Assembly: GCF_016009175.1 (NCBI RefSeq)
Contig: NZ_JADUCM010000011.1
Coordinates: 96,560-160,559, forward strand
DNA from: Pseudomonas alkylphenolica
GTDB taxonomy: Bacteria > Pseudomonadota > Gammaproteobacteria > Pseudomonadales > Pseudomonadaceae
Reading direction: 5' to 3'
Length of the DNA: 64,000 bases
Below are positions 10,101 to 21,078 of this stretch, one piece after another (position 1 is the first letter of the stretch; each line of letters begins with the position of its first letter). The notes under the pieces were generated by a model that was given only the letters and a program-made list of their open reading frames with translations, was not told the origin of the DNA and did not search any database. Position numbers and translations under genes: made by a program.

Positions 10101-10917
10101 GCAGGCCGTAGAGCAACAGGTCCTGCCAGAGGTTGCGATGATCGAGAACCTTGCCAACCCAACGCTCCTGAATGTCGTTGACCTCGCTGGGGCTCATGTC
10201 GGTCATGACCTTGTCGATGATGCCGGCAAGGATCTTCTGGTCCCGTGGCACCGCCATGGCCAACTGATAGCGGTAGGACGTCTCACCGCTGACATACAAA
10301 CCTTCCAGCTTGAGCTGACGCAGGCTCCAGACACTCGACGCCAGGTCACCGACTACGGCGTCCACCTCATCGGTGGCCAGGGCCTGAAGTGCTGAGCTGA
10401 CGTTGGGCAGGGCGACCAGGTTCAGGTCCGGGTGATGGGTGCGCAGCAATTCATGGGGCGCATAGTTTTCGACAACGGCGATCTTCAGGCCGTAGAGGTC
10501 CTTGAGGGTCCGCGGTTGGGCGCCGCCTTCATGGGCCAGAATGACAATCGGGAAGTCCAGGTACGGGCGGGTAAAGGCCAGGTAAGCCTGGCGCTCCGGT
10601 GTCGACATGATGCCGGGGAGCAGGTCCAGTTTGTTTTCCTGGGCCTGGTTCAGCACGGCAGTCCAGCTGGACGGCTCGACCGGCTTGAACGCCACCCCCA
10701 GTCGTTCCTGAAGAAGGGCAATGTAGTCGGCAGCCAATCCCTGGTAGCGGCCATCCGGGTCACGGTATTCAAACGGTGGCCAGGACGCATCGATGCCCAG
10801 GCGCAGCTGCGGATGCGCGCTGAGCCAGGCTTGTTCTTCGTTGGTCAGGGTCAAGGCGCCGGCCGTTGCACTCCAGAACAGCTGAAGCAGCAACAGAAGG
10901 GCCGGCATTTTGGGCAT
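7174..10917 (-). CDS. rmcA: RmcA-like c-di-GMP phosphodiesterase (SBP-TM-PAS4-GGDEF-EAL)
   Basis: 1247 residues. Signal peptide about 1-21, periplasmic amino-acid-binding-like (SBP_bac_3) domain about 30-255, membrane helix about 265-288 (LLLYGLPGILLLVAILAAVI), then four PAS segments starting near 312, 438, 563 and 690. A GGDEF domain follows (motif GGDEF at about 885-889, intact) and an EAL domain (EAL at about 1013; DDFGTGYSS and EGVE present). P. aeruginosa RmcA (PA0575), of near-equal length and at the same place beside rpoD, degrades c-di-GMP and links redox/phenazine state to biofilm form. Both catalytic motifs look intact, so activity could be dual or GGDEF-regulated. The stop lies 13 bp from the tRNA gene. 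Confidence 0.85.
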   Translation of the reverse strand: MPKMPALLLLLQLFWSATAGALTLTNEEQAWLSAHPQLRLGIDASWPPFEYRDPDGRYQGLAADYIALLQERLGVAFKPVEPSSWTAVLNQAQENKLDLLPGIMSTPERQAYLAFTRPYLDFPIVILAHEGGAQPRTLKDLYGLKIAVVENYAPHELLRTHHPDLNLVALPNVSSALQALATDEVDAVVGDLASSVWSLRQLKLEGLYVSGETSYRYQLAMAVPRDQKILAGIIDKVMTDMSPSEVNDIQERWVGKVLDHRNLWQDLLLYGLPGILLLVAILAAVIRINRRLSSEISRRIALEQELRSSEYHYRGLVESLSAIAWEADANDFTYNYVSPHAEDLLGYPLSQWLRPGFWRSIIHPDDALWAHAFCDSETAAGRDHSLEYRVICADGRCLWVRDIVSLIEHGHKPVMRGLMIDISETKNAEDALRLSEQKFASVFQQCPDILFIARLSDGCLLEVNEAFEEQIGLSSEQVIGRTASELNIWGLEGADPELLRRLQSGSIRNMETLFRRSNGQQFTGLISAETFELDSTPALVVAVRDITQLKQTQEQLQTSEEKFAKAFHASPDGLLLSRQSDGLLLEVNEGFCRLTGFDSHTSLDQTSLDLGMWVDLNERKRLLELLHRDGFVRDFTCHIRRSDGQIRLCELSARPLPIAGVGCMLTIARDITERHLMQEKLQLAATVFENTAEGVLITDTEQRISAVNRAFSEITGYSEFEALRQTPRLLASGQHDSAFYAAMWHQLTAEGHWQGEIQNRRKNGELYPSWLTISAVRNSERVVTHFVAVFADISSLKHAQAKLDYQAHHDPLTGLPNRTLFENRLQAALNCAQTSKRQGAVLFLDLDRFKHINDSLGHPVGDLLLKGIAQRLKEQVRDIDTVARLGGDEFIILLPGLHQPSDASHIANKLLACFGAPFQAGEHEFFTSASIGTSLYPQDGTDVASLIRNADAAMYRSKAKGRNRVECYTRDLTAQASERIALEHELRRAVERNELSLSYQPKFSLKTQSLVGAEALIRWTHPVLGEVPPEHFISLAEENGMILQLGDWVLEQACRQMQSWKRDYLAFGPLSVNLAGAQLRQPSLIKRIEQLLKTHQLRAGDLQLEITENFIMSQAEEALAILHQLKHLGVQLAIDDFGTGYSSLSYLKRLPLDILKIDQSFIRGLPDDPHDAAIARAIIALGRSMQLTIIAEGVENQAQQRFLAAEGCEQIQGYIVSLPLPAEEFAATFLRIAVSDLSDSTARKPSL

Positions 10918-11014
10918 AACGGCCTCGTCACACAGGTAAACTGATTCGAGTGTAGACGGGCATTTCGGCGGCGGGGAAGTGCGTTAGGTCTTAAAGTTTC
11001 TGATCGAGCAAAAG

Positions 11015-11040
11015 AAAAACCCCGGCCTGGGCCGGGGTTC
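11015..11040 (-). terminator. rpoD: Rho-independent terminator of rpoD
   Basis: Minus-strand stem AACCCCGGCC/GGCCGGGGTT with a short loop, followed by TTTTCTTTT. It begins directly after the rpoD stop codon and ends the rpsU-dnaG-rpoD operon. Confidence 0.9.
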
Positions 11041-11044
11041 GTCA

Positions 11045-12892
<1,848 letters not shown>

Positions 12893-12959
12893 AACACCCT
12901 ATCCACTGAAGGTCTTGGCGGGCAAAAAACAAGCCGAGGATTATACCCGAGCTAGGACC

Positions 12960-14930
12960 TCACGCGCCAGTTGAGGTCGGGGTTTGTGCGGGAACATTAC
13001 GGCTCAGCAGGTCGCGCAGCTGGTTTTTTTCCTCTGCGCTCAACTCACTTTGACGTGCTTTTCTGAGCAAATGTTCCAGGGTTCGCTCGCGTTGGCGAGC
13101 GGACAAGCTAGTTATGGTGTCGAAAAACTGTTGTTCAAGGTTATCGGCATCGATCAGCCATTCCTTTTCTGCCAGTGCACGCAACAGGCGACCTTGTTCG
13201 GTGCCGTGCCAGCGTGCAATCAGCTGTAGTGAGCGTAGCTCAGGATTCTTTTGCAGGGCCTCGAGCAGCGCCACCAGCAACTGGGCGTAGACGTGTTCTT
13301 CGGCGGCGAAGTGGCCTGCATCCTCGACTTTTTTCGCCAGTTGCGGGTGGTGCAGCAAGGTGCGCAGAGCGCTCAACGTCGGGGGTTCTACCGAAGTCGG
13401 TACCCGCGGCGGCGGGTCCTGCTGCTGACCGTTGCGCCCCCAGGGTTTGCCCTTCTTGTCCCAGGGTTTGCCGTCCCATTTCTTCTTGCCGCCCTTGTTC
13501 GGCGTCCACGCTTGCTGCGCCGGTGCGAAGTCGGGTTGCTGGAAGTCGCCGTAGTCCGGCGTGTAGTCGGGAATGGCGTCGTAATCGATCCCGGGGTCGT
13601 AGCTGGGCGGTGCTTCTGCCGGTGCGCTGTGGCTCAGTTGTTCGACCTGCTGGTTGTCCAGCCCGGTGATTTCCTTGAGGCGATTGCGCATCAGGGCGCG
13701 CAAGTTGGCGCCCGGCACTTTTTCGATCAACGGTGCTGCCAGGGTGGCCATATGGGCCTTGCCCTCGAGCGAGCGCGGGTCGGCTTCTTCGGTCAGTTGC
13801 TGGAAAAAGTAGTCGGCCAGGGGTTGGGCATGCTGGTTGATGCGGGCGCGGAAGGCGTCAGTGCCTTCGGCGCGGATCAAGGTGTCCGGGTCTTCGCCTT
13901 CGGGCAAAAACAGAAAGCGCGCCTTGCGCCCGTCCTGCAGGCTCGACAGGGCGGCCTCCAGCGCGCGCCAGGCGGCGTTGCGGCCGGCCTGGTCGCCGTC
14001 GAAGCAGAACAGCACGCTGGGCACGACGCGAAACAGTCGCTTGAGGTGCTCTTCGCTGGTGGCTGTGCCCAGGGTCGCTACCGCATTGCGCAGGCCTTGC
14101 TGGGCCAGGGCGATGACGTCCATGTAGCCTTCAACCACGATGATTTCATCGAGGTTGCGGTTGAATTTGCGTGCCTCGTACAGCCCGTACAGTTCCTGAC
14201 CCTTGTGGAAAACCGGGGTTTCCGGGGAGTTCAGGTACTTGGGTTTGTCGTCACCCAGCACGCGGCCGCCGAAGGCAATCACCCGCCCGCGGCTGTCGCG
14301 GATCGGAAACATGACCCGGTCGCGGAAGCGGTCGTAGCGCTTGCCCGACTCGGCGTTCTCGATCAGCAGGCCGGCGTCGATCATGGCTTTCTGCTGCAGG
14401 GTATCGCTGCTCAGGTGTTTGAACAGGTTGTCCCAGCCAGGAGGGGCATAGCCCAGGCCAAAATCGCGAGCGATCTCCCCGGACAGGCCGCGACCTTTGA
14501 GGTACTCAACGGCTGAACGACGTGTCGGGTGGCTCTTTAGGGCCTGGCGATAAAATTCGGCTGCTGCTTCCAGCAGCGGGTACAGCGGCGAGTCGGTGGG
14601 TTGCCGGGGCTTGTGCCCGCGTCCGCTTTCCTCGCGAGGTATCTCCATGCCAGCGGCTTTGGCCAGCTCCTCGACCGCCTGGGGGAAGTCCAGGTTGTCG
14701 TGGTCCATGATGAAGCCAAGGGCGTTGCCCCCTGCGCCACAGCCAAAGCAATAGTAAAACTGCTTGTCGGGACTGACGCTGAAGGAAGGGGTTTTTTCCT
14801 TGTGGAACGGGCAGCAGGCCGTCAGGTTCTTGCCGGCCTTTTTCAGCTGCACGCGCGAACTCACCACATCGACGATGTCGGTACGGTTGAGGAGGTCGTC
14901 GATGAAGCTTTGGGGAATCAGCCCGGCCAT
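12960..14930 (-). CDS. dnaG: DNA primase
   Basis: 656 residues. The zinc-binding domain has Cys40, His43, Cys61 and Cys64 (CCPFHKEKTPSFS...YYCFGCGAGG). The RNA-polymerase/TOPRIM core shows EGYMDVIALAQQG and FDGDQAGRNAAWRALE. A proline/lysine/glycine-rich linker (about 440-520: AWTPNKGGKKKWDGKPWDKKGKPWGR) leads to the C-terminal DnaB-helicase-binding domain. It makes RNA primers at the replication fork. It sits between rpsU and rpoD; ATG at 14930 (MAGLIPQSFIDDLL). The linker composition is basic and low-complexity, as usual in pseudomonads. Confidence 0.98.
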   Translation of the reverse strand: MAGLIPQSFIDDLLNRTDIVDVVSSRVQLKKAGKNLTACCPFHKEKTPSFSVSPDKQFYYCFGCGAGGNALGFIMDHDNLDFPQAVEELAKAAGMEIPREESGRGHKPRQPTDSPLYPLLEAAAEFYRQALKSHPTRRSAVEYLKGRGLSGEIARDFGLGYAPPGWDNLFKHLSSDTLQQKAMIDAGLLIENAESGKRYDRFRDRVMFPIRDSRGRVIAFGGRVLGDDKPKYLNSPETPVFHKGQELYGLYEARKFNRNLDEIIVVEGYMDVIALAQQGLRNAVATLGTATSEEHLKRLFRVVPSVLFCFDGDQAGRNAAWRALEAALSSLQDGRKARFLFLPEGEDPDTLIRAEGTDAFRARINQHAQPLADYFFQQLTEEADPRSLEGKAHMATLAAPLIEKVPGANLRALMRNRLKEITGLDNQQVEQLSHSAPAEAPPSYDPGIDYDAIPDYTPDYGDFQQPDFAPAQQAWTPNKGGKKKWDGKPWDKKGKPWGRNGQQQDPPPRVPTSVEPPTLSALRTLLHHPQLAKKVEDAGHFAAEEHVYAQLLVALLEALQKNPELRSLQLIARWHGTEQGRLLRALAEKEWLIDADNLEQQFFDTITSLSARQRERTLEHLLRKARQSELSAEEKNQLRDLLSRNVPAQTPTSTGA

Positions 14931-15143
14931 GGCACTCTCATCATCAGGCGATATGCAAGTGTAATCGCTAATGCTGCGGGAACGGCTTCGCGTTCGAGCG
15001 ATGTCGAATGGCGTAACACAAAATTCGGAAAGACGTGCTCGTCTGTAGCCGGTGAGGGCTCGTCAGTAATGACGTGCACAGCTGGCGTTGAGGCCAGTTC
15101 TGACGTTTCAGGCAGGTTGTTCGCACTGCATGGCAATGGAACG

Positions 15144-15205
15144 CCTCGGGCATAAATGCCTGAGGATCAAGCTGCGACTGCCGGCAGCCCGGCTTTGGGC
15201 CGGGC
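15144..15205 (-). terminator. hairpins between rpsU and dnaG (probable partial terminator/processing site)
   Basis: The 304-bp gap 14931-15234 holds no gene I can support. It contains a 7-bp perfect GC stem GCCCGGC/GCCGGGC (15187-15205) and a second imperfect stem CCTCGGGCAT/ATGCCTGAGG (15144-15165). No clean T-tract follows either one on the minus strand. In E. coli an attenuating terminator and an RNase E cut lie at the same place and set the high S21 to low primase ratio. The same role here is inference. Confidence 0.45.
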
Positions 15206-15234
15206 GAGGCAGAAGCTTGCGACGAACGTCTGTA

Positions 15235-15450
15235 TTAGTACAGACGAACGGCGCGGCGCTGTTCGCGCTGAACTTTCTTGGCGTGACGTTTAACAGCGGC
15301 TGCTGCTTTGCGCTTACGCTCAGAAGTCGGCTTCTCGTAAAATTCGCGGCTACGAACTTCAGCCAGAACACCGGCTTTTTCGCAGGAGCGCTTGAAACGA
15401 CGCAGAGCTACGTCGAAGGGTTCATTCTCTTTAACTTTGACGGCTGGCAT
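15235..15450 (-). CDS. rpsU: 30S ribosomal protein S21
   Basis: 71-residue basic protein, [21 protein letters not shown]...[26 protein letters not shown], the complete bS21 family length and pattern. It binds near the 3' end of 16S rRNA and helps translation initiation. First gene of the rpsU-dnaG-rpoD operon. The 202 bp between it and the divergent tsaD hold both promoters. Confidence 0.98.
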
Positions 15451-15652
15451 CCAGAGCTACCTTCATTCATTACCGGGGGTCAACGAACTCGTGGCAAAAC
15501 TGTGCACTGGAGAACGTCGGTTTTTAAGGGTTGCGGATGTTAACCCTTAGCCAGCCGGAATGCAAAGCCTCTGATCGAAAACCGCTGGTCGGCACCGGGA
15601 GTGGGGACTATCATGCGCGCCTTCGAATTCAGCCTAAACAAGGCGCGGACCC

Positions 15653-16678
15653 ATGCTAGTACTGGGATTGGAAACATCCTGCGACGAAACCGGCGTCGCA
15701 TTATACGACAGTGAACGTGGTCTTTTGGCCGATGCATTGTTCAGTCAGATCGACCTGCACCGGGCCTATGGCGGCGTGGTGCCGGAGCTTGCGTCGCGTG
15801 ATCACGTCAAACGCATGCTGCCGTTGATTCGCCAGGTGCTGGCCGACGCCGGCTGCGTGGCCACCGAAATTGACGCCATTGCCTACACCGCAGGCCCGGG
15901 ACTGGTCGGGGCATTGCTGGTGGGGGCTTCGTGCGCCCAGGCTCTGGCGTTTGCCTGGGGCATTCCGGCGTTGGGCGTGCACCACATGGAAGGTCATTTG
16001 CTCGCGCCGATGCTCGAAGAGCAGCCGCCCGAGTTCCCGTTCGTCGCCTTGCTGGTGTCTGGCGGCCATACCCAGCTGGTGCGGGTAGACGGTATCGGCC
16101 AGTACGAACTGCTGGGCGAAACGCTTGATGATGCCGCCGGCGAAGCGTTCGACAAGACCGCCAAGCTGATGGGGCTGAATTATCCGGGCGGCCCGGAAAT
16201 CGCTCGCCTTGCCACGCAGGGTGTGCCCGGGCGTTTCGTCTTCCCGCGGCCGATGACCGATCGTCCTGGCCTGGATTTCAGCTTCAGCGGCTTGAAGACC
16301 TTTGCCCTCAACACCTGGCAGCAGTGCCAGCAAGCTGGGGACGACGGCGAGCAAACCCGTTGCGACGTGTCGCTGGCCTTCCAGCAGGCGGTGGTGGAAA
16401 CTCTGACCATCAAGTGCAAGCGTGCCTTGAAGCAGACGGGCCTCAAGCGCCTGGTGATCGCCGGTGGTGTCAGTGCCAACAAGGCGTTGCGCACGTCGCT
16501 GGAGGACATGCTGGCGAGCATCAAGGGCAATGTGTATTACGCCCGGCCACAGTTCTGTACGGACAATGGCGCGATGATCGCCTACGCCGGTTGCCAGCGC
16601 CTTGCTGCGGGTCAGCAGGAAAGCCTGGCAATCAGTGTTCAGGCGCGTTGGCCGATGGAGCAACTGGCACCGCTGTAA
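15653..16678 (+). CDS. tsaD: tRNA N6-threonylcarbamoyladenosine synthase subunit TsaD
   Basis: 341 residues, ASKHA-fold Kae1/YgjD family. With TsaB, TsaC and TsaE it transfers threonylcarbamoyl to A37 of ANN-decoding tRNAs. The N-terminus [18 protein letters not shown], metal ligands in [12 protein letters not shown] (His111, His115), the glycine-rich [10 protein letters not shown] and [13 protein letters not shown] are all present. Divergent from rpsU, the conserved proteobacterial arrangement. It ends 23 bp before the convergent plsY. Confidence 0.97.
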   Translation: MLVLGLETSCDETGVALYDSERGLLADALFSQIDLHRAYGGVVPELASRDHVKRMLPLIRQVLADAGCVATEIDAIAYTAGPGLVGALLVGASCAQALAFAWGIPALGVHHMEGHLLAPMLEEQPPEFPFVALLVSGGHTQLVRVDGIGQYELLGETLDDAAGEAFDKTAKLMGLNYPGGPEIARLATQGVPGRFVFPRPMTDRPGLDFSFSGLKTFALNTWQQCQQAGDDGEQTRCDVSLAFQQAVVETLTIKCKRALKQTGLKRLVIAGGVSANKALRTSLEDMLASIKGNVYYARPQFCTDNGAMIAYAGCQRLAAGQQESLAISVQARWPMEQLAPL

Positions 16679-16701
16679 TGAGCGGTGCTCAGGTTCAGGA
16701 T

Positions 16702-17271
16702 TCAGAAATGCCGTTCGCGGCCGGCAAAAAGGTCGCGTAGATTGCCGCGGTGGCGCCAGACGATCAGCACGGTCAGTACGCTGATGGGCAACAGCGCTTC
16801 CGGCTCGCGCCAGGCCAGCAATGGCAAGGTAAGCGGTGTGGCAATCAGCGCCGCCAGTGAGCTGGTGCGTGTGAGGTAGAAGGTCAGCAGCCAGGCGCTG
16901 ATGGCCAGGAGTGCTGCCGGTGGGTATAGCCCCAGCAGAATGCCGGCAGCGGTGGCAACACCCTTGCCGCCGCGAAAGCGGAAGTACAGCGGGAACAAGT
17001 GGCCAACAACTGCGCACACGCCGATCCAGGCCTGTTGTTGCAGGTCGAGGCCGGCAAGATTGGCGATCAGCACGGGCAGCATGCCTTTGCACAGGTCGCC
17101 AAGCAGGGTCAGGATCGCGAGTTTGCGGCCGGCCAGGCGCAGCATGTTGGTTGCACCGGCATTGCCAGAGCCGCTCATGCGCGGGTCCGGACGACCGTTG
17201 AGTCGACTCAGGACGATGGCAAAGGACAGCGAGCCAAGCAGGTAGGCGAGCAGCGCCAGTAACCAAAACAT
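16702..17271 (-). CDS. plsY: glycerol-3-phosphate acyltransferase PlsY
   Basis: 189-residue polytopic inner-membrane enzyme that uses acyl-phosphate to acylate glycerol-3-phosphate, the first step of phospholipid synthesis. Conserved motifs: [32 protein letters not shown], then [22 protein letters not shown], and a third around [12 protein letters not shown]. Five or so hydrophobic helices span the protein. Single gene, convergent with tsaD and divergent from folB. Confidence 0.96.
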   Translation of the reverse strand: MFWLLALLAYLLGSLSFAIVLSRLNGRPDPRMSGSGNAGATNMLRLAGRKLAILTLLGDLCKGMLPVLIANLAGLDLQQQAWIGVCAVVGHLFPLYFRFRGGKGVATAAGILLGLYPPAALLAISAWLLTFYLTRTSSLAALIATPLTLPLLAWREPEALLPISVLTVLIVWRHRGNLRDLFAGRERHF

Positions 17272-17345
17272 GCTAACTATTCCGGGCGAGGACGCCCTGA
17301 TTCTAACGGCGCCCGTCGCCCTTGTCGTGCAGTGGAGAGAAGTGC

Positions 17346-17699
17346 TTGGACAGAGTGTTCATCGAAGGCCTGGAAGTCGATACCGTTATCGGTGCCTATG
17401 ACTGGGAGCGTGGAATTCGCCAATGCTTGCGTCTGGACCTGCGTTTTGCCTGGGACAACCGTCCTGCAGCGGCGGGTGACGATCTGACCCTGGCGCTGGA
17501 CTACGCCAGCGTGACCGCACGTATCCAGGCGTTTGCCGAGCAAACCGAGTTCCAGCTGGTGGAAACCTTTGCCGAGCGCCTCGCGGCGGTGTTGATGAGC
17601 GAGTTCCATATCCCCTGGCTGCACCTGAAGCTGACCAAGCCGGGTGCGATTCCTGCCGCCAGTGGGGTAGGCGTGGAGATCGAGCGCGGATGTCTCTGA
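17346..17699 (+). CDS. folB: dihydroneopterin aldolase FolB (TTG start)
   Basis: 117 residues from the TTG at 17346: (M)[33 protein letters not shown], with the catalytic Glu in IGAYDWERG and Lys in [11 protein letters not shown]. It cleaves dihydroneopterin to 6-hydroxymethyl-dihydropterin in folate synthesis. I choose TTG because GGAGAG lies six bases upstream and homologues begin at this point. The in-frame ATG at 17322 has no ribosome-binding site and would add MSCSGEKC. It overlaps folK by 10 bases; the next step of the pathway is encoded there. Confidence 0.92.
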   Translation: MDRVFIEGLEVDTVIGAYDWERGIRQCLRLDLRFAWDNRPAAAGDDLTLALDYASVTARIQAFAEQTEFQLVETFAERLAAVLMSEFHIPWLHLKLTKPGAIPAASGVGVEIERGCL

Positions 17700-18199
17700 A
17701 CAGGGTTTACCTCGGGCTGGGTAGCAATATCGATCGTGAGCGGCATCTGACGGCAGGGCTTGATGCTTTGGCCGAGGTGCTGCAGGACATGCGCTGTTCG
17801 GCGGTGTTCGAAAGCCAGGCCGTGGGCATCAAGAGCGGGCCGTTCTTCAATCTGGTGGTCACCGGCCTGACCGCGTTGCCACTGATGGAGCTGGATCGCC
17901 GGCTCAAGTTCATCGAAGCCGACAACGGCCGCTACGCCCCTGAACGCAAGGGCTTGCCGCTGGACATCGATGTGCTGATGTACAACGACCTTCATGGCAG
18001 CTTTGACGGCCTGGTATTGCCGCGGGCAGAAATTCTCAAGAATGCGTTCGTATTGTGGCCATTGGCGCTGATCGCGCCGGACCTGCTGCATCCGGGGGCT
18101 GGCAAAACCATGGGGCAGTTGTGGGCCGGGGCGCAGATCGGGCAGATACTGGCGCCCGTACCGTTCGAGTGGCACGGACGGCAGCTGACTTCAGTTTGA
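17690..18199 (+). CDS. folK: 6-hydroxymethyl-7,8-dihydropterin pyrophosphokinase FolK
   Basis: 169 residues, HPPK family: [20 protein letters not shown], the pterin-binding stretch AVGIKSGPFFNLVV, and APERKGLPLDIDVLMYND carrying the two Mg-binding Asp residues of the DIDVL signature. It transfers pyrophosphate from ATP to hydroxymethyl-dihydropterin. The start codon lies inside the end of folB, so the two are translationally coupled. Confidence 0.95.
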   Translation: MSLNRVYLGLGSNIDRERHLTAGLDALAEVLQDMRCSAVFESQAVGIKSGPFFNLVVTGLTALPLMELDRRLKFIEADNGRYAPERKGLPLDIDVLMYNDLHGSFDGLVLPRAEILKNAFVLWPLALIAPDLLHPGAGKTMGQLWAGAQIGQILAPVPFEWHGRQLTSV

Positions 18200-18228
18200 C
18201 GCCGTCGCTGGCTGGCCAGCGATGAGGT

Positions 18229-19458
18229 TTATGACGTGGCACTGTTCTTGTAGGCCTTCAGCGCTTTCAATCGCTCGCCCTTGAGCGCCTCGCCCAGCGC
18301 CTGACCGGTCAGGCCCTGCTGCACCAGGGGCTGTACCTGCACTGCACGCGCCGCTGCGGCTGCGCCACGCAAATACGCAGCCTGTGGATAATCGCGCTGT
18401 TCCAGGCCTTTGCGACCCCGGGCGTCCATCTCGCATGCAGCAATAAATTCCTCGAAGCGCTGGGGGCGGCGATACACATCGAAGCTTTGCAACAGCTCCA
18501 GCAAGGTCGATGCCCGCAGCTCCAGTGCCCGATGGCAGTGGGTGTGGTATTCGCCCACCAGCAGGGCCAGTTCCTGACAGTCACGGGGTGCCTTGAAGCG
18601 CTGGTTGACCGCCTTGATCAGCTTGAGCCCGCGCTGTTCGTGAGCGATGTGCCGCGGCCAGTCTTCCTCGGGCGTAAGGCCCTTGCCCAGGTCGTGCAGC
18701 AGGCAGGCCCAGCGCACGCTAAGCGGCTGTTGGTGCAGGGCGGCCTGTTCGAGCACGGCGAGGGTGTGCAGGCCGCTGTCGATTTCCGGGTGATGGGCTG
18801 CAGGCTGAGGCACGCCGAACAGTGCGTCCAGTTCAGGCAGCAGTTCCTTGAGGGCGCCGCAATCGCGTAGCACCTGGATAAACACCTGGGGGTGATCCTC
18901 CATGAGCGCGCGGGCGATTTCTTTCCAGCTGCGCTCGGCGGTAAGGGCCTGCAGCTCGCCGGACTCGCTCAGTTGGCGCATCAGCTCGATGGTTTGCGGG
19001 GCGACCGTAAAGCCCAGCCCTGCATAGCGCGCGGCAAAGCGGGCGACGCGCAGCACGCGTAAGGGATCTTCGGCGAACGCCGGAGATACATGGCGTAAAA
19101 TTCGGTCTTTTAGATCCTTCTGGCCGTTATAGGGGTCGCTGACGTTGCCCTGCTCATCCTCGGCCATGGCGTTGATGGTCAGGTCGCGCCGGATCAGGTC
19201 TTCTTCAAGGGTAACCTCGGGGCTGGCGTGAAAAGTGAAGCCCCCGTAGCCGCGTCCACTCTTGCGTTCAGTGCGCGCCAGCGCATATTCCTCACCACTT
19301 TTGGGGTGGAGGAATACTGGAAAGTCGCTGCCCACCGGCCGGTAACCCAATGCCAGCATTTGCTCTGCCGTCGCACCGACGACGACCCAGTCGATATCGC
19401 TGACCGGCCGACCGAGCAGGCGATCACGTACGGCGCCTCCGACTTTGTAGATCTGCAT
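18229..19458 (-). CDS. cca: multifunctional CCA tRNA nucleotidyltransferase
   Basis: 409 residues from ATG 19458 ([28 protein letters not shown]). The open frame reaches 19503, but the family begins exactly at [12 protein letters not shown]. The nucleotidyltransferase signature GGAVRD...DIDWVVVG is followed by the [10 protein letters not shown] block, and an HD domain ([28 protein letters not shown]) gives the phosphatase/phosphodiesterase activity of the long gamma-proteobacterial form. It adds and repairs the 3' CCA of tRNAs. Confidence 0.96.
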   Translation of the reverse strand: MQIYKVGGAVRDRLLGRPVSDIDWVVVGATAEQMLALGYRPVGSDFPVFLHPKSGEEYALARTERKSGRGYGGFTFHASPEVTLEEDLIRRDLTINAMAEDEQGNVSDPYNGQKDLKDRILRHVSPAFAEDPLRVLRVARFAARYAGLGFTVAPQTIELMRQLSESGELQALTAERSWKEIARALMEDHPQVFIQVLRDCGALKELLPELDALFGVPQPAAHHPEIDSGLHTLAVLEQAALHQQPLSVRWACLLHDLGKGLTPEEDWPRHIAHEQRGLKLIKAVNQRFKAPRDCQELALLVGEYHTHCHRALELRASTLLELLQSFDVYRRPQRFEEFIAACEMDARGRKGLEQRDYPQAAYLRGAAAAARAVQVQPLVQQGLTGQALGEALKGERLKALKAYKNSATS

Positions 19459-19515
19459 GTAAACCCTCCATTGATGCCCACAGGATACCCTGTCCGGCAG
19501 CAACGGAGGATCGGC

Positions 19516-21078
19516 TTACAGGTGCACGACGGCCAGGTCCAGGCGCCCGTACTCGGCGTCCCCGTGCTCGCCTTTGGGCGGCACATGGTGGGTTTTCATG
19601 ATTTGCTCGCCTTGTACGGTCTCAAGGTGGATATCGAAGCCCCAGAGGCGGTGCAGGTGCTTGAGAACCTCCTCGGTAGAATCACCCAGGGGTTTGCGGT
19701 CATGCTGCTGATGGCGCAGGGTCAGCGAGCGGTCGCCACGGCGATCAATGCTCCAGATCTGCACATTGGGCTCACGATTGCCGAGGTTGTACTGCGCAGC
19801 CAGGGTTTCACGGATGATTCGGTAGCCGCCTTCATCATGGATGGCAGGCACCAGCAGGTCATCGCGCTGGTCGTCATCGAGGATGCTGAACAGCTTGAGA
19901 TCACGGATAACCGTGGGTGACAGGTACTGCAGGATGAAGCTTTCGTCCTTGAAGCTGCTCATGGCGAACTTGATGGTCGACAGCCAGTCGCTGCCGGCAA
20001 TGTCGGGGAACCAGCGACGGTCCTCTTCGGTGGGGTTCTCGCACATGCGCCGGATGTCCCGGTACATGGCAAAGCCCAGGGCATAAGGGTTGATGCCGCT
20101 GTAGTAGGGGCTGTCGAAGCCTGGCTGGAACACCACGCTGGTATGCGACTGCAAAAACTCCATCATGAAGCCGTCAGTGACCAGGCCTTCGTCGTAGAGG
20201 TCGTTCATCAGGGTGTAATGCCAGAACGTGGCCCAGCCTTCGTTCATCACCTGGGTCTGGCGCTGCGGGTAGAAGTACTGGGCGATCTTGCGCACGATGC
20301 GCACGATTTCGCGCTGCCAGGGTTCGAGCAGCGGGGCATGTTTCTCGATGAAGTAGAGGATGTTTTCCTGCGGCTCGGCCGGGAAGCGCGCGTTGTCACG
20401 CTCGCTGTTCTTGTCGGCGCCTTTGGGAATGGTGCGCCACAGATCGTTGATCTGCTTCTGCAGGTGCTCTTCACGTTCTTTTTGCCGGCGCCGCTCTTCC
20501 TCGGCAGAGATAGGGTAGGGGCGCTTGTAGCGGTCGACACCGTAGTTCATCAGGGCGTGGCAGGAGTCCAGCAGGTCTTCCACGGCATCGATGCCGTGGC
20601 GCTCCTCGCACTGGGTGATGTACTGCTTGGCGAACACCAGGTAATCGATGATCGAGCTGGCATCGGTCCAGGTGCGGAACAGGTAGTTGCCCTTGAAGAA
20701 GCTGTTGTGGCCGTAGCAGGCATGCGCAACCACCAGCGCCTGCATGCAGATGGTGTTTTCTTCCATCAGGTAAGCAATGCAAGGGTCGGAGTTGATCACG
20801 ATTTCGTAGGCCAGGCCCATCTGGCCGCGGCTGTAGGACTTCTCGGTGCTGAGGAAGTGTTTGCCGTAAGACCAATGGTGGTATCCCAGTGGCATGCCGA
20901 CGGAGGCGTAGGCATCCATCATCTGCTCGGCGGTGATCACTTCGATCTGGTTGGGGTAAGTGTCCAGGGCATAGCGCTCGGCCAGGCGGCTGATTTCCCG
21001 GTCATAGGCCTGGATCAGTTCGAATGTCCATTCGGACCCGGTAGAAATGGGGTGGCGCTTCTGCTCTCTAGCGGTCAT
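19516..21078 (-). CDS. spoVR: SpoVR family protein (YcgB)
   Basis: 520 residues. Family blocks are [63 protein letters not shown], and [23 protein letters not shown]. The biochemical role is unknown. In enterobacteria the three-gene set yeaG-yeaH-ycgB responds to stationary phase and nitrogen starvation, and the Bacillus homologue affects spore cortex. Its ATG overlaps the yeaH stop (ATGA), so it is the third, coupled gene of prkA-yeaH-spoVR. Confidence 0.93.
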   Translation of the reverse strand: MTAREQKRHPISTGSEWTFELIQAYDREISRLAERYALDTYPNQIEVITAEQMMDAYASVGMPLGYHHWSYGKHFLSTEKSYSRGQMGLAYEIVINSDPCIAYLMEENTICMQALVVAHACYGHNSFFKGNYLFRTWTDASSIIDYLVFAKQYITQCEERHGIDAVEDLLDSCHALMNYGVDRYKRPYPISAEEERRRQKEREEHLQKQINDLWRTIPKGADKNSERDNARFPAEPQENILYFIEKHAPLLEPWQREIVRIVRKIAQYFYPQRQTQVMNEGWATFWHYTLMNDLYDEGLVTDGFMMEFLQSHTSVVFQPGFDSPYYSGINPYALGFAMYRDIRRMCENPTEEDRRWFPDIAGSDWLSTIKFAMSSFKDESFILQYLSPTVIRDLKLFSILDDDQRDDLLVPAIHDEGGYRIIRETLAAQYNLGNREPNVQIWSIDRRGDRSLTLRHQQHDRKPLGDSTEEVLKHLHRLWGFDIHLETVQGEQIMKTHHVPPKGEHGDAEYGRLDLAVVHL

